Position numbers and translations under genes: made by a program
The notes under the pieces: model-generated
What the model was told of the DNA's origin: nothing
The model's input: only the letters and a program-made list of their open reading frames with translations
Databases searched by the model: none
Part shown: positions 1 through 8,348 of the stretch, one piece after another
Numbering within the stretch: position 1 is the stretch's first letter
Layout: the number at the start of each line of letters is the position of its first letter
From: Lawsonibacter hominis
GTDB lineage: Bacteria > Bacillota > Clostridia > Oscillospirales > Oscillospiraceae
DNA: 64,000 nt
Direction: 5' to 3'
Assembly (NCBI RefSeq): GCF_014287895.1
Contig: NZ_JACOPP010000007.1
Span: 66,768-130,767 of the forward strand

Positions 1-1
1 C

Positions 2-292
2 GAGGCCACCGGTCTGCCGGTCAGCCTCTTCCTCTCCCATGCCCATGGCGGCAGCCAGCAGATCGGCGCGCGCATCGCCTACAACGAGATCGATATGGTC
101 CTCTTCTTTTCCGATCCTCAGTCCAACGACCTGGATGCGGACCTGAACTATATCACGCGCCTGTGCGACCAGTACAACATCCCCTTCGCCACCAACGTGG
201 CCACCGCCGAGATGCTCATCCACGGCCTGGAGCGGGGCGACTTGGACTGGCGGGATATCATCAACCCCAAAACAAAGCCCTTTACCGCGTAA
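2..292 (+). CDS. Methylglyoxal synthase-like protein, C-terminal part (5' end outside window)
   Basis: The visible 96 residues align with the second half of methylglyoxal synthase, the enzyme that converts dihydroxyacetone phosphate to methylglyoxal. Recognisable stretches are SQQIGARIA, DMVLFFSDP and IPFATNVATAE. The reading frame is open from the window edge to a TAA stop. Family knowledge: the catalytic Asp (Asp71 in E. coli, in GGDQQ) and His98 are key residues. Here the first is Ser (GGSQQ), and the segment that normally carries the His is one residue shorter and lacks it. The protein may therefore be an MgsA-fold paralogue with another activity or none. The N-terminal half cannot be judged. 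Fold assignment is confident, function is not. Confidence 0.75.
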   Translation, partial: EATGLPVSLFLSHAHGGSQQIGARIAYNEIDMVLFFSDPQSNDLDADLNYITRLCDQYNIPFATNVATAEMLIHGLERGDLDWRDIINPKTKPFTA

Positions 293-299
293 CCAGAGC

Positions 300-341
300 G
301 CATGCTCCCGGCGCCGCCTGCGGCGGCGCGGCGGAGCATGC
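300..341 (+). terminator. GC-rich hairpin after the methylglyoxal synthase-like gene
   Basis: Inverted repeat GCATGCTCC / GGAGCATGC enclosing an inner GC-rich palindrome (GCGCCGCC / GGCGGCGC). There is no immediate U-run, so it may be a transcript-end or stabilising hairpin rather than a strong intrinsic terminator. Confidence 0.4.
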
Positions 342-360
342 GGGAAAGCGCGCCGTTCTC

Positions 361-388
361 TTGACTTTTTTCGGAAAATGAGATACCA
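361..388 (+). promoter_or_regulatory. Candidate promoter of the hisS T-box transcript
   Basis: A -35-like TTGACT (361-366) is followed after 16 bp by a -10-like TACCAT (383-388). It lies just before the T-box leader of hisS, which fits a vegetative sigma-A promoter. Pattern match only. Confidence 0.5.
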
Positions 389-394
389 TCAATA

Positions 395-633
395 GCACCG
401 CGACGACGGGGCATGAGTAGCCCGGATACCGCCGGACAGAGAAAAACGCCATGGCTGAAAGCGTTTACGGCAAGGACCGGGGGAAAGACGGCCTCAGCAG
501 CGGGTATGGAGACATACACGGCCCGCTCCCCGTAACCGGAGCAAAAGGGCGGCTCTGCGGCCGCTGAACATGGGTGGCACCACGAAAGCAGGCGCTTTCG
601 TCCCGTGATACGGGATGAGAGCGCCTTTTTAAG
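395..633 (+). promoter_or_regulatory. T-box riboswitch leader of hisS
   Basis: The conserved T-box sequence GGGTGGCACCACG lies at 572-584 and is followed by a strong hairpin with a U-run. Upstream there is an AGTA (416-419), as in the specifier-domain S-turn, and several stems. T-box leaders bind uncharged tRNA and antiterminate; here the cognate tRNA would be tRNA-His because hisS follows. A CAC at 517-519 is a possible His specifier, but I cannot prove the stem I fold by eye. Confidence 0.85.
591..630 (+). terminator. Regulated terminator of the hisS T-box
   Basis: GGCGCTTTCGTCCCG pairs with CGGGATGAGAGCGCC around a short loop and is followed by TTTTT. The 5' arm borders the T-box sequence, as expected for mutually exclusive terminator and antiterminator folds. 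Confidence 0.8.
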
Positions 634-733
634 GTCATTCCGGGCGGGCGCAGGCTCTTTGCAGAATCCCTTGACGCCGCGCCTGCGGCGTTCCGGCGCC
701 CGCCGGATACGGTTCATAAAGGAGGATACCCCA

Positions 734-2095
734 ATGGCAAAATTGAAACCCCGCACCCTCTCCGGCTTTCTGGAGCTGCTGCCGGAGCGGCAGGTACAGT
801 TTGAGCGCATGGTGGAGACCCTGCGCCGCACCTACTCCCTCTATGGCTTCACCCCGCTGGACACCCCCCTGATCGAGGCCAGCGAGGTGCTGCTGGCCAA
901 AGGCGGCGGCGAGACGGAAAAGCAGATCTACCGCTTTACCAAGGGGGACACCGACCTGTCCCTGCGCTTTGATCTGACGGTCCCGCTGGCCAAATACGTG
1001 GCCCTGCACCAGAACGAACTCGCCTTTCCCTTCCGCCGGTTCCAGATCGGCAAGGTCTACCGGGGAGAGCGGGCCCAGCGGGGCCGCTTTCGGGAATTTT
1101 ATCAGGCCGACATCGACGTCATTGGAGACGGCAGCCTGGACATCCTCAACGAGGCGGAGATCCCTTCCATCATCTATAAAACGTTCACCGCCCTCGGGCT
1201 GAAGCGCTTTAAGATCCGGGTAAACAACCGCAAGGTGCTGGGCGGGCTGTTTGCCCTGCTGGGGCTGGAGCGGCAGAGCGCGGACGTGATGCGCACCATC
1301 GACAAGCTGGAGAAGATCGGCGCGGAACAGGTACGCGCCATCCTCGTGGACGACTTCGCCGTCCCCGCCGCCACCGCCGGACAGCTGCTGGAGCTGCTCT
1401 CCACCGCCGACCCGCTGGCCTCCCTGGCGGCCTTGAAGGGGCGCAGCGCGCTCCTGGATCAGGGTGTGGAGGAGCTGAACACCGTGGTCCGCTCCATGTC
1501 CGCCTTCGGCGTTCCGGAAGACCACTTTACGGTGGACCTGACCATTGCCCGGGGCCTGGATTACTACACCGGCACGGTCTACGAGACTGTCATGCTGGAC
1601 CACCCGGAGATCGGTTCCATCTGTTCCGGGGGGCGTTATGATAACTTAGCGGAATACTACACCGATAAACAACTGCCCGGAGTAGGCATTTCCATCGGTT
1701 TGACCCGTCTGTTCTTCGTTTTGGAGGATCAGGGCTACCTGAACGACCACCTGCTCACCGCCCCGGCGGACGCGCTGATCCTGCCCATGACCGAGGACCT
1801 CTCCCCCGCCATCTCCTTTGCCACCACCCTGCGGGATGCGGGCATCCGGACGCAGCTGCACGGCGAGAAGAAGAAGTTCAAGCAGAAGCTGGCCTATGCG
1901 GACAAGCTTTCGATCCCCTACGCGGTCTTCCTGGGGGAGGACGAGGTGAACGCCGGGAAGGTCACCGTTAAGGACCTTTCTTCCGGCGCGCAGCAGACCC
2001 TCTCCCCGGCCGAGGCCGTGCTCCTGATCCAAACCGGCCTGACCGCCCGGCAGGGCGGCACGCCTATTTTAGAACCGGAGGGAACCAACCAATGA
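734..2095 (+). CDS. hisS: Histidyl-tRNA synthetase
   Basis: Class II aminoacyl-tRNA synthetase that charges tRNA-His, 453 residues. Motif 2 is at residues 100-127 (FRRFQIGKVYRGERAQRGRF). The two histidine-binding signatures are LDYYTGTVYE (275-284) and SGGRYDNL (298-305). The C-terminal 100 residues form the anticodon-binding domain. The ATG at 734 is chosen because AAAGGAGGA precedes it by about 9 nt and the protein then begins at the usual family N-terminus; an upstream in-frame extension would run through the T-box terminator. The gene is controlled by the T-box leader and its stop overlaps the next start (ATGA). Confidence 0.97.
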   Translation: MAKLKPRTLSGFLELLPERQVQFERMVETLRRTYSLYGFTPLDTPLIEASEVLLAKGGGETEKQIYRFTKGDTDLSLRFDLTVPLAKYVALHQNELAFPFRRFQIGKVYRGERAQRGRFREFYQADIDVIGDGSLDILNEAEIPSIIYKTFTALGLKRFKIRVNNRKVLGGLFALLGLERQSADVMRTIDKLEKIGAEQVRAILVDDFAVPAATAGQLLELLSTADPLASLAALKGRSALLDQGVEELNTVVRSMSAFGVPEDHFTVDLTIARGLDYYTGTVYETVMLDHPEIGSICSGGRYDNLAEYYTDKQLPGVGISIGLTRLFFVLEDQGYLNDHLLTAPADALILPMTEDLSPAISFATTLRDAGIRTQLHGEKKKFKQKLAYADKLSIPYAVFLGEDEVNAGKVTVKDLSSGAQQTLSPAEAVLLIQTGLTARQGGTPILEPEGTNQ

Positions 2096-3045
2096 AAAGG
2101 CTCGTGTGTATGATCCTGTCCCTGGCCCTGTGCCTGTCCCTGAGCGTCCCCGCCCTGGCCGTGAGCGTGGAGAACCGTTTCCCCGACAAGCAGACCTATC
2201 GTGGCTTTACCGACGTGCTGGAGCGGGACTGGTTCTATTCCGCCGTCAATACCTGCTACCGGGTCGGCCTGATGAACGGCACCAACGCCGGTTTCCAGCC
2301 CAATAAGGTGCTCACCGCAGGCGAGGTGGCGGCCATTGCCGCGCGTATCCACGCCACCGTGAACGACGCCGTGCTCCCCGCCCCTTCCACCGATCCCTCC
2401 CTCCCCTGGTACCAGCACTCCATGGACTACCTGTCCGGTCTGGGCGTGAGCCTGCCCGACGGCGCCAAAAACGCCACCCGGCTGGAATTTGTGCAAATGC
2501 TCTCCGCCGTGCTCACCGACGAGCTTTTGGAGCCCATCAACACCATCACCGCCCTGCCCGACACCAGCGACGCCGCCGTGCTGCGCTTCTACAACGCGGG
2601 GATCCTGACCGGCGTGGACGACTACGGCACCTTCTCCGGCGGCAAGACCCTTACCCGGGCGGAATGCGCCGCCATGGTCTCCCGCATCGTGCGCACCGCC
2701 CAGCGGCAGTCCTTCACCCCCGCCGACGCGCGCTCCTTCCAGGCCGCCGGGATGGAGCCCGCTACCGTGCTCTTCTCCCTGGACGGGCGCACCGTCACCG
2801 CCAGGGAGTTCCTGCCCCTGGTCATGGAGCGCATCCGCTTTTTGGAGGGGCAGTGCAAAGGCGGCTATATGGACTTCAACTGGAACAACCTCCATGGGGA
2901 CCTGACCTACCGGGAGGACGTGCTCCAATACGCCATGGATCACCTCGATGTGAGTGAGCGGATCGGTACCGCCGCCTATCAGAATTTTGACGTGCAGGTC
3001 TTCTACAGCACCCTCATCGACCTGCGGGGCGGCGCACCCCTTTGA
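2092..3045 (+). CDS. Secreted S-layer-homology (SLH) domain protein
   Basis: 317 residues starting with a signal peptide: MKR, then a leucine-rich core, with a likely cut after ALA near residue 23. Two SLH-type repeats are readable: one from FTDVLERDWFYSAV through AGEVAAIAARI (about residues 40-85), and one around ILTGVDDYGTFSGGKTLTRAECAAMVSRI (about 170-200). SLH modules usually anchor proteins to wall-linked pyruvylated polymers. The C-terminal part (about 210-317) matches nothing I recognise. The start overlaps the hisS stop by 4 nt, so the two are probably co-transcribed, an odd pairing that may be incidental. Confidence 0.8.
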   Translation: MKRLVCMILSLALCLSLSVPALAVSVENRFPDKQTYRGFTDVLERDWFYSAVNTCYRVGLMNGTNAGFQPNKVLTAGEVAAIAARIHATVNDAVLPAPSTDPSLPWYQHSMDYLSGLGVSLPDGAKNATRLEFVQMLSAVLTDELLEPINTITALPDTSDAAVLRFYNAGILTGVDDYGTFSGGKTLTRAECAAMVSRIVRTAQRQSFTPADARSFQAAGMEPATVLFSLDGRTVTAREFLPLVMERIRFLEGQCKGGYMDFNWNNLHGDLTYREDVLQYAMDHLDVSERIGTAAYQNFDVQVFYSTLIDLRGGAPL

Positions 3046-3095
3046 TGATATCGCGTTATATTTTTAGCTGATTATACGAATTGGAGTTGATTTTC

Positions 3096-4886
3096 ATGGG
3101 CCATACGGCCAATTCCTACCGCAGCCACACCTGCGGAGAGCTGCGCATGGAGCATGTGGGCCAGACCGTCAGGCTGGCCGGCTTTCTGGAAAATCTGCGG
3201 GAGGTGGGCAGCAGCTTTGCCTTCGCGGTGCTGCGGGACTTCTACGGGGTGACCCAGCTCGTCATTGAAAACGAGGAGACCCTGCGCATGTTCAAAGACC
3301 TGAACAAGGAATCCACCCTGGCGGTCGAAGGCGTGGTGCGGGAACGGGACTCCAAGAATCCCAAACTGCCCACGGGCGACGTGGAGGTGGTCCCCGCCCG
3401 CGTGGAGGTGCTGGGCCGCTGCCGCCACAACGAGCTACCCTTCCAAGTCAACCGCAGCCGGGAGGCCGACGAGTCCGCCCGGCTCAAATACCGCTACCTG
3501 GACCTGCGCAACCCCGCGGTCAAGCGCAATATCATCCTGCGCTGCCATGTGGTCTCCGCCCTGCGCCGCGCCATGACCGAGCAGGGCTTCCTGGAGATCA
3601 CCACCCCCATCCTTACCGCCTCCTCCCCGGAGGGCGCCCGGGACTACCTGGTGCCCAGCCGGAAGCACCCCGGCAAGTTCTACGCGCTGCCCCAGGCCCC
3701 GCAGCAGTTCAAGCAGCTGCTGATGGCCTCCGGCTTCGACAAGTACTTTCAGATCGCCCCCTGCTTCCGGGACGAGGACGCCCGGGGCGACCGCTCCCCC
3801 GGCGAGTTTTACCAGCTGGACCTGGAGATGGCCTTTGCCGGGCAGGAGGATGTGTTTGCCGTTCTGGAGCAGGTGCTGCCCCCCATCTTTGCCCAGTACG
3901 GCACCTACAGCATAGCCTCCGACGCCCCCTTTACCCGCATCCCCTATCTTGAGGCCATGGAGAAATACGGCTCCGACAAGCCCGACCTGCGGATCGACCT
4001 GACCGTTGCCGACGCCACCGCACTGCTCGCGGACTGCGGCTTCGGCCCCTTTGCGGGCCACACCGTGAAGGCCGTGGTGGTGTCCGATTTTTCCGGTACC
4101 CGCAAGCAGATCGACCAGCTGTGCGCCGATGTGGAGGTCCAGGCCGGGGAGAAGGCCTACTGGTTCCGCCTGGACGAGCAGGGCGAGCTGGTGGGCGGCA
4201 TCTCCAAGTTCGTGCAGGAGAAAAAGGACGCGGTCATCCGCGCCCTGGGCCTGCAGCCCAACTGCTTTGTGGGCCTTACCGCCGGAACGCGCCTCACCGC
4301 CCAAAAGACCGCCGGCGTACTGCGCAATAAGCTGGGTAATTTCTGCCCCGGCCACATGGACCGGGAGCGCTACGAATTCTGCTGGATCGTGGATTTCCCC
4401 ATGTATGAGATCGGTGAGGAATCCGGGGCGCTGGAGTTCTGCCACAATCCCTTCTCCATGCCCAACGGCGGTCTGGAGATCCTGAAGCGTGCCGCCGCGG
4501 GAGCGGTGGATCCCCTGACCATCACCGCCTATCAGTACGACCTGGTATGCAACGGCGTGGAGCTCTCCTCCGGCGCGGTGCGCAACCACGACCCTGAGAT
4601 CATGGTGGAGGCCTTCCAGCTGGTAGGCCTGGGGGAGGAGGATGTAAAGGCCAAGTTCCCCGCCATGTACAACGCCTTCACCTACGGAGCGCCCCCCCAC
4701 GCGGGCATCGCCCCCGGCGTGGACCGGATGGTCATGCTCCTCTCCGGGGAGGACTCCATCCGCGAGGTCATCCCCTTCCCCATGAACAAGAACGCCCAGG
4801 ACCTGATGATGGGCGCGCCTTCTTTTGTGGAACCCAAGCAATTAGACGAGCTGAACATCCAAATCACCGCCCGGGAAGACGGGTAA
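3096..4886 (+). CDS. aspS: Aspartyl-tRNA synthetase
   Basis: Class IIb synthetase, 596 residues. It has an N-terminal OB anticodon domain (1-about 110), then the catalytic core with YFQIAPCFRDEDARGDRS (motif 2) and APGVDRMVMLL near the C-terminus (motif 3), and the bacterial insertion domain in between. ATG 3096 is preceded by TTGGAG at about 10 nt; a TTG at 3081 is the alternative start. Oddities: the usual WVxRRRDxG of the OB fold reads FLENLREVG, and the PEFTQ element near motif 2 reads PGEFYQ, so this is a divergent branch. Whether it is discriminating or non-discriminating cannot be told from sequence. Confidence 0.96.
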   Translation: MGHTANSYRSHTCGELRMEHVGQTVRLAGFLENLREVGSSFAFAVLRDFYGVTQLVIENEETLRMFKDLNKESTLAVEGVVRERDSKNPKLPTGDVEVVPARVEVLGRCRHNELPFQVNRSREADESARLKYRYLDLRNPAVKRNIILRCHVVSALRRAMTEQGFLEITTPILTASSPEGARDYLVPSRKHPGKFYALPQAPQQFKQLLMASGFDKYFQIAPCFRDEDARGDRSPGEFYQLDLEMAFAGQEDVFAVLEQVLPPIFAQYGTYSIASDAPFTRIPYLEAMEKYGSDKPDLRIDLTVADATALLADCGFGPFAGHTVKAVVVSDFSGTRKQIDQLCADVEVQAGEKAYWFRLDEQGELVGGISKFVQEKKDAVIRALGLQPNCFVGLTAGTRLTAQKTAGVLRNKLGNFCPGHMDRERYEFCWIVDFPMYEIGEESGALEFCHNPFSMPNGGLEILKRAAAGAVDPLTITAYQYDLVCNGVELSSGAVRNHDPEIMVEAFQLVGLGEEDVKAKFPAMYNAFTYGAPPHAGIAPGVDRMVMLLSGEDSIREVIPFPMNKNAQDLMMGAPSFVEPKQLDELNIQITAREDG

Positions 4887-4905
4887 GCGCGCCCTTGCTC
4901 CAAAC

Positions 4906-4951
4906 CACGGCCCCGGCCGCGCCGCAAGTCTGCGGCGCGGCCGGGGCCGTG
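4906..4951. terminator. Bidirectional hairpin between converging aspS and XRE gene
   Basis: A perfect 21-bp inverted repeat (arms 4906-4926 and 4931-4951, loop AGTC) sits exactly between the two convergent stop codons. It is almost pure G+C without a clear T-run on either side. It most likely ends both transcripts. Confidence 0.7.
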
Positions 4952-5257
4952 TCATCGCTCGCCCAGCAGGGTCCCCAAAAAGACCGAAAGGGCCTGCCGC
5001 TGAATGGGCGTCAGCCGGTCCACCTGCCGGAGCAGGGCCTCACGCTCTGTGTCCTGCCCCGAGGGCTGGTCAAAAAACTGCTTCAGCGAGACGCCCAGCG
5101 CATCGCACAGCAAGGACAGGCTCTCCACCGAGATCCCCTTCTCGCCCAGCTCCACCGACCGCAGGAAGCTTTGGGACAGTCCGCACTGGTTGGCCAGCCG
5201 ATTCGTGGTCCATCCTTTCGTCTCCCGGAGCGCGGCGATGCGCTTTCCTATCTCCAT
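4952..5257 (-). CDS. XRE-family helix-turn-helix transcriptional regulator
   Basis: 101 residues. Residues 5-60 (RIAALRETKGWTTNRLANQCGLSQSFLRSVELGEKGISVE...) form a Cro/CI-type HTH with the typical recognition-helix pattern LSQSFLRSVE. The C-terminal 35 residues (REALLRQVDRLTPIQRQALSVFLGTLL) are probably a dimerisation helix. It is divergent from a 59-residue ORF across an AT-rich gap with palindromes, the layout of a small autoregulated switch. The target is unknown. It is not phage-associated in this window. Confidence 0.85.
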   Translation of the reverse strand: MEIGKRIAALRETKGWTTNRLANQCGLSQSFLRSVELGEKGISVESLSLLCDALGVSLKQFFDQPSGQDTEREALLRQVDRLTPIQRQALSVFLGTLLGER

Positions 5258-5370
5258 AAAAATACCTCGTCCCGTTTTTGTTATAACAATAGCAAAAACC
5301 GAAGGCTATATTTACATCTATAGTAATTTATGTTATATTTATAAATATATTCTCAAGGAGATGAGGGCAA
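5258..5370. promoter_or_regulatory. AT-rich divergent control region with palindromic operator candidates
   Basis: Between the XRE gene and the small ORF there are two dyads. TGTTATAACA (5279-5288) lies inside a wider TTTTTG...CAAAAA symmetry (5275-5298). A perfect 16-bp palindrome TATATTTATAAATATA is at 5334-5349, just ahead of the AAGGAG of the small ORF. They are plausible binding sites for the XRE protein. AT content stands out against the GC-rich flanks. Confidence 0.45.
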
Positions 5371-5550
5371 ATGGATCGGAAAACCGCGGAACAGAGGCGC
5401 TCCCTGGCACAAACAGAGGACCTGGACCGGTTAAAGGGCCAGTACCAATGTGTCAGCGACTCCGTGCTGCTCAAGTGGATGCAGGCCGTCACCGGGACCC
5501 ATCGGGAGGCCATGGCGGCGGTGCTGCGGGAGCGGGGGCATACGGTATGA
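5371..5550 (+). CDS. Small hypothetical protein (59 aa) divergent from XRE regulator
   Basis: Reading ATG at 5371 to TGA at 5548-5550 gives MDRKTAEQRRSLAQTEDL... ending LRERGHTV. It is hydrophilic and mostly helical in appearance, without a membrane segment or a motif I recognise. AAGGAG ends about 10 nt upstream of the ATG. It is followed at once by a strong terminator and has its own AT-rich upstream region, which supports a real gene. It may be the partner or target of the divergent XRE regulator; this is inference. Confidence 0.55.
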   Translation: MDRKTAEQRRSLAQTEDLDRLKGQYQCVSDSVLLKWMQAVTGTHREAMAAVLRERGHTV

Positions 5551-5588
5551 GCCGGCGCGGCCCATCCGGGCGGCACGGACTCCTGCGG

Positions 5589-5640
5589 AACAACCGGAAG
5601 CCGCCGGACACAGCTGTGTCCGGCGGCTTCCGGTTGTTTT
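5589..5640 (+). terminator. Strong intrinsic terminator
   Basis: A perfect inverted repeat of 25 bp per arm (5589-5613 / 5614-5638) ends in TTTT. It closes the small ORF and abuts the glyQS stop on the other strand, so it may serve both converging units. Confidence 0.8.
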
Positions 5641-7058
5641 CAGAACTTCACACGCTCGGCGATATAGGCCTTGACCTGATCGATGGGGATCCGGACCTGC
5701 TCCATGGTGTCCCGCTCCCGGACGGTGACGCAGTGGTCGGCCTCGGTCTTGTCGTCCCCCACGGTCTGGAAGTCCACCGTAATGCAGAAGGGCGTGCCGA
5801 TCTCGTCCTGGCGGCGGTAGCGCTTGCCGATGGAGCCGGCCTCGTCGTAGTCAACCATAAAGTCGCGGGCCAGCGCATCCCGCAGCTCCAGCGCCTTCTC
5901 CCCCAGCTTCTTGGACAGGGGCAGCACGGCGCATTTGAAGGGGGCCAGGGCCGGATGGAAGCGCATGACGGTGCGCACGTCGTTCTTCTCGGCGTCCACG
6001 ACCTCCTCGTCGTAGGCTTCCACCAGAAACGCCAGCGTGACCCGGTCGGCGCCCAGGGAGGGCTCGATCACGTAGGGGATATAGTGCTCGTTCTTCTCCT
6101 GGTCGAAGTAGGTCAGGTCCTTGCCGGAGTGCTCCTGATGCTGCTTCAGGTCATAGTCCGTGCGGTCGGCCACGCCCCAAAGCTCGCCCCAGCCGAAGGG
6201 GAATAAAAACTCAAAGTCGGTGGTCGCCTTGGAATAGAAGGCCAGCTCCTCCGGCTCGTGGTCCCGCAGGCGCAGGTCCTCGTCCTTGATGCCCAGGTTC
6301 AGCAGCCACTGATGGCAGAACTCCCGCCAGTAGGAGAACCACTCCAGGTCGGTGCCCGGCTGGCAGAAGAACTCCAGCTCCATCTGCTCGAACTCCCGGA
6401 TGCGGAAGATAAAGTTGCCCGGGGTGATCTCGTTGCGGAAGGACTTGCCCACCTGGCACACGCCGAAGGGCAGCTTTTTCCGGGTGGTGCGCTGGATGGC
6501 CGGGAAGTTGACAAAGATGCCCTGGGCCGTCTCGGGGCGCAGATAGACCTCGGTGCTGCTGTCCTCGGTGACGCCCTGGTGGGTCTTGAACATGAGGTTA
6601 AACTTGCGGATATCGGTAAAATCGCTCTTGCCGCAGCCGGGACAGGTAACGCCGTTGTCCCGGATAAAGGCCACCAGCTCGTCCTGGGTCATGGCTTCCA
6701 CGTTCACGTCGGTACGGGCGTTCTCCGCGCACCAGTTCTCGATGAGCTTGTCGGCCCGGTGGCGCATTTTGCAGGCCTTGCAGTCGATCAGCGGGTCGTT
6801 GAAGGTGGAGACGTGGCCGGAGGCCACCCACACCTCGGGATTCATGAGGATGGCGGCGTCCAGGCCCACGTTGCAGGGGCTCTCCTGGACAAACTTTTTC
6901 CACCAGGCGCGCTTGACGTTGTTCTTCAGCTCCACGCCCAGGGGGCCGTAATCCCAGGAATTGGCCAGCCCGCCGTAAATCTCGCTGCCCGGATAGACGA
7001 ACCCCCGCCCCTTGCAGAGGTTGACGACCTGCTCCATGGTCTTTTCCGTATTTTTCAT
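5640..7058 (-). CDS. glyQS: Glycyl-tRNA synthetase (dimeric, single-chain type)
   Basis: 472 residues, the class IIa alpha2 type found in archaea, eukaryotes and many Firmicutes. Seen: CKGRGFVYPGSEIYGGLANSWDYGPLG near the N-terminus, the motif-2 region QVGKSFRNEITPGNFIFRIREFEQMELEFF, and a C-terminal anticodon-binding domain ending with SIGKRYRRQDEIGTPFCITVD. The ATG at 7058 (MKNTEK) is chosen because AAAGGAG lies about 9 nt upstream; a 13-residue upstream extension is possible but lacks a site. Controlled by a T-box leader. Confidence 0.97.
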   Translation of the reverse strand: MKNTEKTMEQVVNLCKGRGFVYPGSEIYGGLANSWDYGPLGVELKNNVKRAWWKKFVQESPCNVGLDAAILMNPEVWVASGHVSTFNDPLIDCKACKMRHRADKLIENWCAENARTDVNVEAMTQDELVAFIRDNGVTCPGCGKSDFTDIRKFNLMFKTHQGVTEDSSTEVYLRPETAQGIFVNFPAIQRTTRKKLPFGVCQVGKSFRNEITPGNFIFRIREFEQMELEFFCQPGTDLEWFSYWREFCHQWLLNLGIKDEDLRLRDHEPEELAFYSKATTDFEFLFPFGWGELWGVADRTDYDLKQHQEHSGKDLTYFDQEKNEHYIPYVIEPSLGADRVTLAFLVEAYDEEVVDAEKNDVRTVMRFHPALAPFKCAVLPLSKKLGEKALELRDALARDFMVDYDEAGSIGKRYRRQDEIGTPFCITVDFQTVGDDKTEADHCVTVRERDTMEQVRIPIDQVKAYIAERVKF

Positions 7059-7325
7059 CGAAACACACTCCTTTATGGTAATTTCTGCGCAAAACAAAAC
7101 GCCCTGAGCATCTGCTCAGGGCGAACGTTGTCCGCGGTGCCACCTGAATTCGGGATTTCCGGGGAAATCCCGCGCTCTTGCCCGGTAACGGCGGGTCCGG
7201 CGGGGCATTTCCGCCCCGCGGCTCGCGGGCGCCTTCCCGCCGGTTCCCGCAGAGCCTCGCACCGCCCGGCTCCTCTCTGAAACGGGTCCCGGGGTACTCC
7301 TCCCGGTCCTTGCCTTTCCTTCGTG
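7059..7325 (-). promoter_or_regulatory. T-box riboswitch leader of glyQS
   Basis: On the minus strand the T-box core GGTGGCACCGCGG (7132-7144) is followed by a perfect terminator hairpin, CGCCCTGAGCA / TGCTCAGGGCG (7100-7123), and then a T-rich run. Upstream sequence is rich in complementary segments, as expected for stem I. The cognate tRNA would be tRNA-Gly. I did not assign the specifier codon. Confidence 0.85.
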
Positions 7326-7331
7326 AGGGGT

Positions 7332-7360
7332 ATTGTATCACCTTTTCCCCGGAGCGTCAA
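7332..7360 (-). promoter_or_regulatory. Promoter of the glyQS T-box transcript
   Basis: Minus strand TTGACG, 17-bp spacer, TACAAT: a near-consensus sigma-A promoter placing the transcript start near 7325, just ahead of the T-box leader. Confidence 0.75.
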
Positions 7361-7388
7361 GCAAAACCCTCCGGGCAGGCGGGGCGCA

Positions 7389-8294
7389 TCAGCTCAGCAG
7401 CAGGTCGATATCCGCCACGTCCAGGCCGCTCTGCAGCGCCAGATCGATCCCGTATCCGATCACCTTGGCCAGGTCGCCGACCTGGGTATCCACCTCCCGG
7501 GGGGTGACGATCAGGTTCTCCCCCGCCCCGGACAGGGCCGCCGGGTCCAGGTCCTCCCGGCCCGCCTCGCTCAGCAGGTCGCAGGCCAGGGTAGCCGCGT
7601 CCACCACCGTGGGCACGCCGATGGCAATGACGGGCACCCCCAGCGTCTCCCGGTTCAGGGCCATACGGTGGTTGCCCACGCCCGAGCCGGGGACGATGCC
7701 GGTATCGGAGAGCTGCACCGTCCGCCCCACCCGGCGCAGGCTCCGGGACGCCAAAGCGTCCACCGCCAGCACGCAGGCCGGGCGGGTCTTTTCCACCACG
7801 GCGGAAATAAGTTCCCCGCTCTCCATGCCGGTGGTGCCCAGCACCCCCGCCGCCAGGGCGGACACGGGCCGGAACGCGCCGAACTGCTCCGGGACCTGCT
7901 CTACCAGATGGCGGGTGACCAGGGTGTAGTCGGCGGCCTTGGGGCCGATCCCGTCCGGCGTGATGGCCCGGTTGCCCAGGCCCGCCACCAGCACCGCATC
8001 CCCCTCCTTCAGGTCCAGCAGGCCGCGCAGCTCCGCCGCCAGTGCCCGGGCCGCCCGTGGAAACGCGTCCTCCTCCCGGCGCAGCAGGCCATCCAGCTCC
8101 ACCGTGATATAGGTCCCCACCGGCTTGCCCAGGGCCTGGGCGCCGCTTTCGTCCAGGATACGCACAGTCGTGACCTTGTAGCCCTCCCGCACGCTGTCCC
8201 TGGCCTGCACGCCTCTGAGCTGCGTGGTCTCCCCCGCCTGCTCCTGCCAGAGCTGTGTGGCCTCCACCGCCAGGTCTGTCCGCCGTTTCAACAT
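7389..8294 (-). CDS. gpr: GPR endopeptidase, spore germination protease
   Basis: 301 residues. This aspartic-type protease degrades small acid-soluble spore proteins during germination. The N-terminal RTDLAVEA resembles the self-cleavage motif and the SASP cleavage site. The family core GNRAITPDGIGPKAADYTLVTRHL and the segment VLGTTGMESGEL are clear. The ATG at 8294 has AAAGGAGT about 9 nt upstream. Its presence indicates a spore-former. Expression in the forespore is expected for the family. Confidence 0.95.
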   Translation of the reverse strand: MLKRRTDLAVEATQLWQEQAGETTQLRGVQARDSVREGYKVTTVRILDESGAQALGKPVGTYITVELDGLLRREEDAFPRAARALAAELRGLLDLKEGDAVLVAGLGNRAITPDGIGPKAADYTLVTRHLVEQVPEQFGAFRPVSALAAGVLGTTGMESGELISAVVEKTRPACVLAVDALASRSLRRVGRTVQLSDTGIVPGSGVGNHRMALNRETLGVPVIAIGVPTVVDAATLACDLLSEAGREDLDPAALSGAGENLIVTPREVDTQVGDLAKVIGYGIDLALQSGLDVADIDLLLS

Positions 8295-8348
8295 GTGCAG
8301 TACTCCTTTCGCGGCACAAGATATGGTGCCGTCTTCCCGATTTGGTAC

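Noticed and set aside
148..831. Long minus-strand open frame across the hisS leader
   Set aside because: It crosses the T-box and its terminator, has no ribosome site and no recognisable domain.
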